From contig JAWZYU010000013.1 in assembly GCA_038380435.1 (NCBI GenBank), forward strand, positions 12,785,901 to 12,849,900: 64,000 bases of DNA, in the 5' to 3' direction. The notes under the pieces are model-generated. The model saw nothing but the letters and a program-made list of their open reading frames with translations. It was not told the origin of the DNA and did not search any database. Of this stretch, positions 22,849 to 31,818 are shown piece by piece (position 1 is the first letter of the stretch; each line of letters begins with the position of its first letter). The position numbers and the translations under genes are program-made. The stretch is from Ryuthela nishihirai. Its lineage: Eukaryota; Arthropoda; Arachnida; Araneae; Heptathelidae.

Positions 22849-23780
22849 TTACGTCCATATCGATATTTGTTGTTGCGAGAGCCGAAGTATATGTTCAAGC
22901 GTAGAAGAGTCTTTCAAGCAGTTTCTGTACCTTGATTTTATATATTTCATATCAGAAAATGCGCGCTCGCAGATATATGTACTTCCGAACATAGAAATTA
23001 TTTCGAGTCCAAAATCTTTCATTATTGCAAATTTTTCTTTAGGCAAAAGTTTGAACAATTCTATTTCAGTTTCTCTATTAGATGAAATAATTGGGTCGGT
23101 CTGAAGGTCACATAATTCCATTTCATATTTAGGATCTACGGTTACCATTATTTTAATGGATTACTGAATAAATTAAACTTTGCTTAAGGTCATCAAATTG
23201 AGAAAATCTTCAATTACGATATCTAATTTAGGAACAAATTTTTCAAAATTAACTGCTTTACTAAGTTGCTTCATTTCTTCGCAGAACTCTTAACAAGTTT
23301 CAAAATGAATAAAATTGTTTTCCTGCAAATTTGACTTCAACAATTGTAGTTTGTTTCTAAACCCAGAAACATGATTATAAAGACAGCACATGTTTTGATC
23401 TTTTCCTTGTAAGGATTTATTCAAGACATTTAAATAATCTGTAATGTCTGTTAGGAAAGCAAGTGAACATAGAAAAGTTTCATCAACAAAACTTGCTATT
23501 GAATCATCGGTTCCCACTTGTGTGAGAAAAAGATGAATTTCTTTTCGAACTGTAAAAAATCTCTTGAATCATTTAACCAGCGAATATTGCTATGTAAAAG
23601 CAGATCGCCATAGTCAGCATGCAGTTCGTCCAAAAAAGATTTAAATTTTCTGTGTGTAAGAGAACGATTTCCGCCACGAATTAAATTGGTAATTTTGACA
23701 ACCTTTTCCATTATGTCGTTTAGTCTCGGCAAATGCCCCACAATGTTTCCTGGTGCACTATACAATGCAACATTCGACAA
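22849..23780 (-). pseudogene. hAT transposase remnant (GTF2IRD2/ZBED5-like)
   Basis: Read on the minus strand, three fragments lie in order but in different frames. 23496-23780 has an SLTHRKFKSFLDEL segment followed by SNIRWLN. 23290-23517 has FLTDITDYLNVLNKSLQGK. 22849-23148 has FGSTYICERAFSDMKYIKSR, the C-terminal hAT dimerisation segment. The order and motifs fit the transposase family from which vertebrate GTF2IRD2 and ZBED5-like genes derive (family recognised from memory). In an active element the protein would bind the terminal repeats and cut and join DNA. Here the frameshifts between fragments and the missing N terminus make it inactive. Confidence 0.85.
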
Positions 23781-24081
23781 TGCATGCGCAGTGAGAGCGA
23801 TTCGTGCTGTCGTTAGATGCCTCCTATTACTGCAGCTTCATAAAACATTTGTTTGATGACGCCACACCGCTCTTAAAAGGTTTCAGAAGTTTGCCGATCG
23901 GCTTGTGAATGCTTTGTAAACTTTATAGAATGAGTAAGTTGAAGATTGCATATCAAGTAATATAAGTTGACAAAAAATTATAAGGTGAATTACAGATAGT
24001 TATTTAAAATTTCAAGTAAAAACTTGATATTGTTCGCGGGCCAGAAAAATCCTTGTGCGGGCCACTAGTTGTACAGCGCTG

Positions 24082-25595
24082 CTTTACATGATAGGTACTG
24101 GATATGAGGTTCGAGATTACGTATAATCAGATTGTTTTTCCGCGTCGGCAAATAACTGTTGCATTTTCGCACGTATAATCTAAATTCGTAATCAGAAAAA
24201 ATTTCCTAAAATAGTCGTGCGATTTTATCAGTCTTCCAAGAGTTTGGAAAGGATTTGAGAACAATTTCGAATTAAATGTGGTTCCTCGAAATAGCTGTTC
24301 TTCTCCAGAAATAAGATTACCTTCCCCTCCCCTTTATAACGTTGATGGGACTTCCAAAATGCCCACAAATTCTGACTTCATGTAGTTCGCTTAAATCTTG
24401 AAATGCCCACAAAGGATTCTGCAGAGTTTCTTGTGAGCTGTGCATCAAGGGCAAATTCAAGTCCTCGCTACACTTCCTTTTTTTTTTTTTTTTTGAGTGG
24501 GGGGTAAGAAGATAAAATTTCAACATCTACCTCCCCCCCTCCCACCTCTATCCTCAGTAGTGAGAAAGGGGGCGCTGATAGGCTCGGAAGGTCACTGAAA
24601 ATCGGATGAGCTCCTGTGCAAGAATCTATTTTGCACACGGAGCTGCGGTTGTCACAGAGATGACATCAACTCTCTTCAAAGGACGCGTGGATGGCTTTCT
24701 TCTTCCAGTGGATCTCTTTCCCTGGAGTCTTTGTGACCAACGTATTTCAAAAAGCGTTGCTAAGGATGAAACCACCCATTTCAGATGAATAGTCACATCT
24801 CGTTGGTTTCATTGAAAAAGTGCTTAAATCGGCTGCAGTTTTCACTTGCCCCTTGTAAGAATATATCATGTTGAAATTTGTTTAGCACTGAAAAGTAAAA
24901 AGATTAAAAAGTTTCGCAGCTTTAGCACTCTATTGAAGAATTTGTTGTCGCATACCTTTGATAATATTCATGGGCTCAAACTTAATGGATAATGCCATCA
25001 TAAGAATAGAAATACTTTTTAGAAATGTGCGAGATTACCGAGTGCAGTGCAGATCCCCTGTCTTAAATCCGTCGACTGATCCTTTGCAACTCCTAAAGGA
25101 AAATTAAACTCTTTCCAAATATATTCGACTCTTCCTCCGTTAAACATTGCGAGTTGAAATTTGTCCGTTAAAATGAACATTTTGCTTCTAAGGAGTTCTT
25201 TTCAGATGAATAGAAACCTGCATTCGTTAACTCAGCTCTAGCAAATGTTACAGCAGCAAAATCTCCATAGCATCCACGGGTACGGTCTTCGCATCGGAGG
25301 AAGTATAACGCTGAAATGGGATGGAAAGACACGGAAATGTTATTGCGTCTCTATAGAAAATCTTAGTTACAAAAATCAAATCGTCTCCATTCCAAAGAGT
25401 TCTTTTTTGAGTATAATTCATTCCTTTATAACTGAAGGAATTTCGTATTACAATCCCAAAGACGTTTTCCCGTATAAATATAAAAAAAATATCCTTTCTA
25501 CATTTCTAAAAGAGGAAAGGTACTATGTGTGGGAGATCGTTCTCTCTCTTTCTGAAACAAATGTTTTTCTTTAATGTTCTAAGTTGTTCTACTTT
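24082..25595. other. Unannotated DNA
   Basis: Contains poly(T) near 24478-24494 and C-rich runs near 24530. A 109-codon plus frame at 25245-25574 has no domain I recognise. No repeats with TSDs were found. Confidence 0.4.
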
Positions 25596-25605
25596 ACTTT
25601 TTTAT

Positions 25606-25988
25606 AAGGGGCGGGGGGTGGCTCAGTCGGTAGCGCGCCAGGCTCGTAATCTGTAGTTCCCAAGTTCGAGTCCCAGCTGGGTCAGCGTTGAGATTTATCT
25701 CCGCAAAATTCCCCGCCCTGCCCACGGTCAGTAGGGGACACCGATGGGCTTGGAAAGGCCGCCGTCCGTCGGATGGGACGTTAAGCCGTGGCCCCGTGTG
25801 TGGGAGAGCCATACCCTGTGCACGTTAAAGAACACGCTGGATGGCCTTGACGGGAGGCTACCATCTGTCTCCCAACAGCTGTTCCAGTGGGACATTACAT
25901 TCTCTGAGCCTTCGGGGTCCATGTAACCTGGCCATTTAGCCCATGGTGTGCAGAAAAGTGCCGCTCAGAGGTGAAACAACCCAACCCA
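25606..25988 (+). mobile_element. tRNA-derived SINE, copy 8
   Basis: Plus-strand copy with both pol III boxes (one change just before the B box, CCCAAGTTCGAG). The distal body is altered: GACATTACATTC replaces the usual GTCCCCTCCCCCAACC segment. The tail is GAGGTGAAACAACCCAACCCA. The 10-bp TSD ACTTTTTTAT is exact at 25596-25605 and 25989-25998. Confidence 0.92.
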
Positions 25989-25998
25989 ACTTTTTTAT

Positions 25999-27686
25999 TA
26001 AAAAAAAAAAGCATTCTAAGTATAAAAATCTCTTCGACATTTTAATAGTGAAAGCAAATTTTAAATAAGTTTCCTTATTTCAATTGCCACTTAAGATGTT
26101 TTAAATGACATTTTATCGCGAAACCATTATACCTTTGGAACGCAGTCATTGCTTCATTTTTTTTACCCCGTTTCCTCCAAATGGAGTCAGCATAAATCTT
26201 CTTATTACGTATTACTATTTAATTCAGTAAGTTACGCCGCAAGTCAACATAGCGTTCATATTTTAACATCAGTTGTATGTCTGTCTGTTATTATCCCGGG
26301 GCATCCTCTTGGGGCTCTAAATCCAATGTTATAGATATTTCCGTTTCCTAAACTTTCTCTCTCCACTAGAAACCGATTAGAAATCTCCAACTCCTCTTAC
26401 CAAGTTTCGATGAAGAGACTAGCGTCACTTCTTTTCATCCCGTTGCTTTTATTTTTGATAGCTACCGCAGCAAGGTGCGTGCGCATCTCTTCCTCCTCCC
26501 CCCCCCCCCTCCTCTTCCCATACGAATGACTGATGCTTCTTCCTTTCTCAATATATTCTCCAAGAATTTCTCCATTATTCAAGATACAAGTGCTCGCGCT
26601 ATTCGTTCCCCCTCTGCGCCAGCATTGCTCGCGTTCTTCCTGGTGGAGGGAGAAGCCAGTGGAACGCTCCCTGCAACAATCGACATTTCTTCTTTTCCTC
26701 CCCCCCCCCCTCCCTCTTGTGTCAAGTTGGACGGGTTGTGACCGCCGCAGTCTTGACTGTCATTCTCGCCCGCCGACGGACAAGGGGCACGTCACTCCGA
26801 CCGTCAAGCCTCGAGAACCCTCCACTGGAGGAGGGAGACCACCGACGCTCACCAAACTTTTCCGGGTTTTATGATTTATCGCCGGCCAGATTAAGGCAGC
26901 TAACACTTCCCCCCTCGTTGCTCACCCCCCCCCCCCCACCACCACCTTTACTTGGTCGCAGGCGACACAGAATTACACTTAAACTGGGCCTATCCGAAAT
27001 CGATCCCGCCAGCTTTTGCGCCGTTAATTTTCTGGTGCAGTGAAGCAGACGGTTTGGCAAGGATTCAAATGGCCCAGCGCGTGGAAGCCTCTTGTCGCAG
27101 CGCATGCCGGGATTTTAGAGTCTGCTGTACAGAGGAGCCTCTAGAAAGGTCTTTGTTACAGATTATTGATCGCGGGGAGAGCGGGAAGGGGGGGGGAGCC
27201 ACTGGGCAGCCAGAAAAGCCTCCTTTGCTCGGTGGATGTCGGGACGTGATGTTGGTCAGCTTCTCCTTTTCATTCCTTCGCTTTGCAGCGATCTGTCTGT
27301 TGCTCGCGCCCCACTGCATTCTCTCTCTCTGCAAACCTTCTTCCTCTCCACGAAAAAGATATCTTCCACTTTCCCTCTCATTCCCTCTGAAAAGACTCAC
27401 TTCCCCTGCCTCACTTCCTCTTTCTTTCGTGTTTTACTTTCGAATATTTTTCCATTTATTATGTCAGTTTTTCTTGTCTGCCTTTCTAACAAAAAACAAT
27501 TTTCTTCTTTCTCTCTGACTGACTTGCTTTGTGCAACTGTCTTCCCCTGTCTTATTCTGATTATTTCAATGTATCTGTTGGTGTTTCATTTTCTTTCCTC
27601 TAGATTTTGTGTTGTCTCGTTCATTGTCTCTCATTCCTTCTTTCTCTCTACTCTGATATCATTTCCTTTCTATATCTAACATTATT
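25999..27686. other. Unannotated; C- and G-homopolymer-rich patch at 26480-27240, pyrimidine-rich at 27330-27680
   Basis: Runs of about 9-13 C occur near 26499, 26700 and 26926, and a run of about 8 G near 27190. The 188-codon frame at 26952-27518 and its neighbours overlap on several frames and show no domain. The later part is strongly pyrimidine-rich on the plus strand, which alone gives long stop-free stretches. No gene is called. Confidence 0.4.
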
Positions 27687-27698
27687 TCAGTCTTACTT

Positions 27699-28082
27699 AG
27701 GGGCGGGGGTGGCTCAGTCGGTAGCGCGCCAGGCTCGTATCTGTAGTTTCCAGGTTCGAGTTCCAGCTGGGTCAGCGTTGAGATTTATCTCCGCAAAATT
27801 CCCTGCCCACGGTGAGTAGGGGACACCGATGGGCTTGGAAAGGCCGCCGTCCGTCGGATGGGACATTACGCCGTGGCCCCGTGTGTGGGAAAGCCATACA
27901 CTGTGCACGTTAAAGAACACGCTGGATGGCCTTGACGGGAGGCTACCAACTGTCTCCCAACAGCTGTTCCAGTGGGTCCCCGCCCCCAACCTTCTCTGAG
28001 CCTTCGGGGTCCATGTGACCTGGCCATTTAGCCCATGGTGTGCAAAAAAGGGCTGCTCAGAGGTAAAACAACCCAACCCAAC
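27699..28082 (+). mobile_element. tRNA-derived SINE, copy 9
   Basis: Plus-strand copy. The A box is intact, the anticodon region has lost one base (CTCGTATCTG), and the B box is GGTTCGAGTTCC, so transcription competence is doubtful. A short deletion removes part of CCCCGCCCTGCCC. The tail is GAGGTAAAACAACCCAACCC. The 12-bp TSD TCAGTCTTACTT is exact at 27687-27698 and 28083-28094. Confidence 0.92.
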
Positions 28083-28094
28083 TCAGTCTTACTT

Positions 28095-29575
28095 TTCTCC
28101 TAATTGTTTCTGTCTCCCTTATTTTCTTTTTTCATTTCTCCTATCTCTGCAACTGCCATATTTTTTCTTTATTCGTTAATTTGCCCCCCTCCCCCCACAT
28201 ACGAAGTCCATTTTTTCTTATCCATGATATTTGGAAGTAAAATGATTCCTTGAAGAAACAGATATCTGCTGGACAGAGTCTGTGTGCGGATTTATGATTT
28301 AAACCTTGGTTATGGCAGTGGATGTGTGCATCTGCAAGAGGGCGAAGCAAACGCCTCCAGGTGTTGTCCGTAGAACATCGGATGCAGGGAGACATCATTT
28401 CCTAATCTCGTGCTCGATACAACAGAAAACACTTCAGGAAATAATAAATTTTGACTTTCGAAATTCCGAAAGAACAGAATTTTACTCAATTGTTTTTTGT
28501 AATATAACGTTTTTGCCCAATATTCAGATTACAATATCTTGACATCCGACAAAGACCAAATTGCCAGATGTTCCGCATAAAGCCCTCAACATCTTCTGGT
28601 CACAACAAAGAGAAAAATCCATTCCTAACTTTCACATGCCTTCTCATGCAAAGACATGCCTGTGGTTATCCGTCGTAAGGAAAGGCGCAATTTCATTCTT
28701 CTGATCACGAATGATTAGTTATGCAGCTGAACTGAACTGCGCCGAATGTCGTGTCACGACTCCGATGACGATTAATGTCGATCTTCAGCAGAGGAGATCG
28801 CTTAGCCCCCTTTATAAGACGCACCATTGCTTAGATGAAATAACAGGTTCGCGGATTGTTACACCCGTACCGACGTATGCCTCAGACTTGCTGCGTTAAG
28901 GGATGTGTAGAGATATGTCCAACAATTGACGCACGAGAGTTGTATAGGGACGACACAGTTTATTCCCATTTATGTACAATCACGTGCTGGGGATGCGCTC
29001 GACTCGGTAGGCCTTTGCCTGCTGCAAACAAATCATGCCATGAGGTGGAGAACCGCCCTTTGCAGATTCTCGCTTTGCCGACCTCAAACTCGGCGAAAGG
29101 ATATTTAATCCTCGTCTGCTATCAGGTTCACGCAGAACCCTCCTCAGTGCACACAGAATTGTACTCGGTTCACCAAGAGCCGAACCTTCATTCTCACATA
29201 AAATCAAACCCTCTCCTTAAGGGTTTTGTTCGAGAACGAGCGGCAGCGTCCCTCGACGAGTGTTCAAACGTCCTCCCTGTTCGACAGCGACGCTCAAGAC
29301 TGCTGTTTTATTATTGCCCAGCTCGCGCCCGAGACTGGTTGTAAATGGTCGTAAAAGGTCTTTCGACTTCTCGCGCCTGTGCTGGCAGCCAATCTCAGAA
29401 CCGAAAACTACAGCTAGGAGTCACATCCCCAAAATAAAAAAAAAATTCATAAATACCCCCTCAAGCAGCTGCTTGCCACAGAGGTCTGACAGGAGCCTGT
29501 CAGTATATATGCCATAGTAGAAGAAGGTCTGTGAGGATGACAGGACCTCAGCATAAAAACAACACATACAACCAT
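28095..29575. other. Unannotated; no gene supported
   Basis: The longest frame, plus strand 28856-29344 (162 codons), overlaps other frames on both strands and contains no motif I recognise. The GC-richer spot near 29220-29400 is unexplained. Confidence 0.4.
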
Positions 29576-29648
29576 GCCTTACCCGGGGCTCAAACCCAGG
29601 TCCCTTAGATCATTAGCCAAGCGCACTAACCACTCGGTAACGGGACGA
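29576..29648 (-). repeat. tRNA-like sequence, probably a SINE head or tRNA pseudogene
   Basis: On the minus strand it reads ACCGAGTGGTTAGTGCGC (A-box-like) and, about 40 bases later, CCTGGGTTTGAGCCCC (B-box-like). Spacing is as in a tRNA, but the acceptor-stem sides do not pair and the anticodon stem is poor. It is therefore unlikely to be a working tRNA gene. It differs from the SINE family elsewhere in the window and lies about 90 bases from the start of the 58-bp satellite. Confidence 0.6.
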
Positions 29649-29737
29649 TACTACTTCCAAAAACACGCTTAATACATAAAAATATTTACAACATCAAAAA
29701 TACAATAAAAGGGCAACAATAAATAACAATAAATACA

Positions 29738-30679
29738 TTAGAGAGACATATACAATGCCCTACAAAGACCAAAGTCACTGCTGACCACTGCCTCAGTTAG
29801 AGAGACATGATAATGCCCTATTAAGACCAAAGTCACTGCCTACCACTGCCTCAGTTAGAGAGACATGACAATGCCCTACTAAGACCAAAGTCACTGCTGA
29901 CCACTGCCTCAGTTAGAGAGACATGACAATGCCCTACTAAGACCAAAGTCACTGCCTACCACTGCCTCAGTTAGAGAGACATGACAGTGCCCTACTAAGA
30001 CCAAAGTCACTGCTGACCACTGCCTCAGTTAGAGAGACATGACAATGCCCTACTAAGACCAAAGTCACTGCTGTCCCCTGCCTCAGTTAGAGAGACATGA
30101 CAGTGCCCTACTAAGACCAAAGTCACTGCTGACCACTGCCTCAGAGAGACATGACAGTGCCCTACTAAGACCAAAGTCACTGCTGACCACTGCCTCAGTT
30201 AGAGAGACATGACAGTGCCCTACTAAGACCAAAGTCACTGCTGACCACTGCCTCAGAGAGACATGACAGTGCCCTACTAAGACCAAAGTCAATGCTGACC
30301 ACTGCCTCAGTTAGAGAGACATGACAGTGCCCTACTAAGACCAAAGTCACTGCTGACCACTGCCTCAGTTAGAGAGACATGACAATGCCCTACTAAGACC
30401 AAAGTCACTGCTGACCACTGCCTCAGTTAGAGAGACATGACAGTGCCCTACTAAGACCAAAGTCACTGCTGACCCCTGCCTCAGTTAGAGAGACATGACA
30501 GTGCCCTACTAAGACCAAAGTCACTGCTGACCACTGCCTCAGTTAGAAAGACATGACAATGCCCTACTAAGACCAAAGTCACTGCTGTCCCCTGCCTCAG
30601 AGAGACATGACAGTGCCCTACTAAGACCAAAGTCACTGCTGACCACTGCCTCAGTTAGATAGACATGACAATGCCCTAC
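29738..30679 (+). repeat. 58-bp satellite, left block, about 16 monomers
   Basis: Monomer words, in order: AGTTAGAGAGACATGACA, ATGCCCTACTAAGACC, AAAGTCACTGCTG, then ACCACTGCCTC or TCCCCTGCCTC. The block begins with diverged units (CTACAAAGACC, CTATTAAGACC) and stops abruptly inside a monomer at the LTR element. Several units lack TTAG and are 54 bp long. Frames of about 69 codons on the minus strand are repeat by-products. Confidence 0.97.
30675..30679 (+). repeat. 5-bp TSD (left) of the LTR element
   Basis: CCTAC precedes the 5' LTR and recurs at 34814-34818 directly after the 3' LTR. Both lie within the satellite word GCCCTACTAAG, so the pre-insertion site can be read directly. Confidence 0.93.
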
Positions 30680-31277
30680 TGTCAGGCATTTTTAGATTTT
30701 TTTTTTTTGTTCAGGCTCTGTATATTTATTTTGGATTTCGTCAAAATAGTCATATGCTACGGGGAGGCCTTCTGTTCCGGCATCTGGAAAGTTAATTGAA
30801 GGGGCAGTGCCCCGAGGGACGGAGGTCACCCTGCTGCTCGCCCCAGATGGTGAGGCGAGGGAAGAAAGAAAAGAAAGGGTTTGGCAACGATGAGAACGAG
30901 AGAGCCGGTCGAGTTTCGGAAGGAGACGGGACGCAAAATTGTAAAGCTGGGAAATGCCGACTGGTAATAGCGGCATTGGCTCTGTAAATACAGCTGAACA
31001 GGCATAGTAAGCTGGTGTTGTTGTAATCTATGTAATTGAGCATATGTCCTCGTCCAGCAAGTATGTTTGGAAGGTTAAATAAATCTTTGTTATTTCTAAG
31101 TAAAGTCTGAAGTTGAACTAATTTATGGGGAAGGAGCCTCAGTATCAGTTCTCTGCAATTGTGAATAAACCGTTGATTTTATCCGAAAGACTCTTTCACC
31201 CGTCGCGTATAGCGATCGAACCGAGGGAACGTCCTAACTGGTCTCAATAGGCCGACAAGCGAAGAGTTAACATCACA
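30680..31277 (+). repeat. 5' LTR
   Basis: Starts TGTCAGGC and ends AACATCACA. It differs from the 3' LTR at five positions that I could count, and lacks the 7 bases CTAGAGG present after TGTCAGG in the 3' copy. It carries a run of 12 T near its start and AATAAA at 31078-31083 and 31164-31169, either of which could serve as the polyadenylation signal. The near identity points to a fairly recent insertion. Confidence 0.95.
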
Positions 31278-31280
31278 AAG

Positions 31281-31298
31281 TGGCGCAGTCCGACAGTA
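31281..31298 (+). other. Primer-binding site
   Basis: TGGCGCAGTCCGACAG begins three bases after the 5' LTR. The TGG start is complementary to the CCA end of a tRNA, as in most LTR elements. I cannot assign the tRNA species from sequence alone. Confidence 0.8.
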
Positions 31299-31323
31299 CG
31301 CAACAGCGGTGAAAGTAGCGACG

Positions 31324-31561
31324 AAGGTGACGGAAGAGTTCCGACATCCATTGTGAGCTGACCAGAGCAAGGCTGATACTACCAAGAGTGTCCTGCGGTG
31401 TGCTTCAGGCGATAGAATAGCTGTGAAGGTACCTGAAGAATCGTGCATCACGTTCGAACTGTGGAAAAAGCTGTGAAGGTGACGGAAAAGTTCAACATCC
31501 ACTGGGAGCTGACCGAAGCAAGGCTGATACTGCCAAGAGTGTTCCGACTGTGTGCTTCAGG
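31324..31561 (+). repeat. Leader direct repeat, 2 x 86 bp
   Basis: 31324-31409 and 31476-31561 are diverged copies. Both start AAGGTGACGGAA, share GCAAGGCTGATACT and CCAAGAGTGT, and end TGTGCTTCAGG. The copies are separated by 66 bases. They lie in the untranslated leader, where packaging or translation signals of LTR elements are usually found. Confidence 0.85.
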
Positions 31562-31604
31562 TAGCAGATTGACGAGGCGGTTCGTTCCTGTCATCACATC
31601 GGAG

Positions 31605-31610
31605 GTAAGT
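31605..31610 (+). promoter_or_regulatory. Consensus splice donor in the leader
   Basis: GAG followed by GTAAGT at 31605-31610 matches the eukaryotic 5' splice-site consensus. It lies about 210 bases before the Gag start. Use is unproven; in retroviruses and some LTR elements such a leader donor makes a subgenomic mRNA. Confidence 0.4.
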
Positions 31611-31818
31611 ATCCTCTTACTCTAGGGGCGAGTAGTTAGATACGGCAGAGGCCTGTACGAGCTAAAATGGAGATTAGGAGCGGTCGCGATAGGGAAAGGG
31701 ATGAGTTAAGGCGAGGCTTCATAGTCACAGAGAGGGATAGCGCGCAGGGTGGTTATCCAGGGAATGATCTGGGAGGCGAGGGGTGACAATAGACAGAGAG
31801 TCTGATGCTGCGATAGAC

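Larger units (their letters stand above)
22495..24081 (-). mobile_element. Decayed hAT DNA transposon
   Basis: The ends are related inverted repeats: CAGTACTGGCCAACT at 22495 on the plus strand and CAGCGCTGTACAACT reading inward from 24081 on the minus strand. The match is 11 of 15, with the CAG start typical of hAT elements. The interior holds minus-strand transposase fragments. The 8 bases outside each end (TGGGTCAT and CTTTACAT) do not match, so no TSD is visible; the flank may have changed, or the element may be a rearranged copy. The length of about 1.6 kb is short for an autonomous element, and the N-terminal part, where a BED finger would be expected, is absent. Confidence 0.78.

Noticed and set aside
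22487..24089. 8-bp TSD for the hAT element
   Set aside because: TGGGTCAT and CTTTACAT agree at only three of eight positions, so no TSD is claimed.
26952..27518. 188-codon plus-strand frame
   Set aside because: Its second half runs through pyrimidine-rich low-complexity sequence that has few stops by composition.
28856..29344. 162-codon plus-strand frame as a host gene
   Set aside because: No recognised motif, with overlapping frames on both strands in GC-richer DNA.
30692..31043. Minus-strand frames of 83-94 codons in both LTRs
   Set aside because: Present in both LTRs only because the LTRs are copies; no domain, and they overlap regulatory sequence.
31783..31818. Earlier start of the Gag frame at 31783
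   Set aside because: That codon is GTG. The first in-frame ATG is at 31819, and eukaryotic initiation at GTG is rare.
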